Assembly: GCA_020024515.1 (NCBI GenBank)
Contig: JAHHTR010000012.1
Location: 1-32,360, forward strand
Source of the DNA: Angelakisella sp.
GTDB lineage: Bacteria > Bacillota > Clostridia > Oscillospirales > Ruminococcaceae
Reading direction: 5' to 3'
DNA length: 32,360 nt
The position numbers and the translations under genes were made by a program. Shown here piece after piece: positions 32,236-32,360 of the stretch. Numbering within the stretch: position 1 is the first letter of the stretch; each line of letters begins with the position of its first letter. Below the pieces are notes generated by a model. It did no database searches. It saw only the letters and a list, made by a program, of their open reading frames with translations, and had not been told where the DNA came from.

Positions 32236-32360
32236 TCCTTGAAGTTTAATAAAAACACCTCATTTTTTTGATTTTTTTAAAATATATTTTATTAAGTATA
32301 TCATATGTTTAACGATAAATATATATTTTTTTCTTCAAAAAAATTTAATTTGTATAATAT

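Noticed and set aside
1..32360. CRISPR array, tRNA, rRNA, prophage or defence island
   Set aside because: No regularly spaced repeats, no cloverleaf or rRNA sequence and no integrase, nuclease or phage gene were seen on either strand.

Overview
The window reads as a chromosomal segment of a low-GC, endospore-forming anaerobe of the class Clostridia; Lachnospirales is my best guess. The reasons are very AT-rich coding with strong AGGAGG-type ribosome binding sites, SpoIIR and a SpoIVFA/SpoIVFB-like pair (sporulation), a clostridial-type short peptide deformylase, and no phage, IS, CRISPR, tRNA or rRNA gene. It looks like core chromosome rather than an accessory island.

Layout. 1-2.1 kb (+): a MurT-like Mur ligase and a GatD-like amidotransferase subunit. 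GatD has lost both its catalytic Cys and His, which is the most unusual thing in the window. 2.4-3.1 kb (+): an AlkD-type HEAT-repeat DNA glycosylase. 3.1-9.8 kb (-): a methionine gamma-lyase-family PLP enzyme, ROK glucokinase, bactofilin, SpoIIR, an FkbM methyltransferase, a PfkB sugar kinase and YebC. 10.1-14.9 kb (+): CcdA with a membrane-anchored thioredoxin-rhodanese fusion (extracytoplasmic thiol redox), then a SpoIVFA/SpoIVFB-like M23-M50 pair overlapping by 4 bp, then gltX. 15.0-15.6 kb (-): a YczE/YitT-type membrane protein.

15.7-25.2 kb is a complete nucleoside uptake and salvage module. The long minus-strand operon runs deoD, cdd, ABC ATPase, two permeases, pdp, deoC and the substrate-binding lipoprotein, ending at a strong terminator. 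A divergent deoR sits at its head. Imported nucleosides would be deaminated (Cdd) and phosphorolysed (DeoD, Pdp), and deoxyribose 5-phosphate cleaved by DeoC; the phosphopentomutase needed in between is not in the window. The deoD-deoR intergenic region holds three 16-bp TGTT-N8-AACA palindromes plus a shorter one, placed over the -35, the start site and the deoR promoter. Stem-loops without U-tracts sit in the 5' leader and at two internal gene borders of the operon.

25.2-32.2 kb (-): a remnant resembling a DUF4349 C-terminus (+), peptide deformylase, cobQ and cobD (cobalamin), then pnp and rpsO in that map order (rpsO is transcribed first), and a YwaF/TIGR02206 membrane protein. The pnp leader can fold into a long, nearly continuous RNA duplex, suggesting post-transcriptional control like that known for E. 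coli pnp.

All family assignments were made by recognising motifs by eye; no database search was run.
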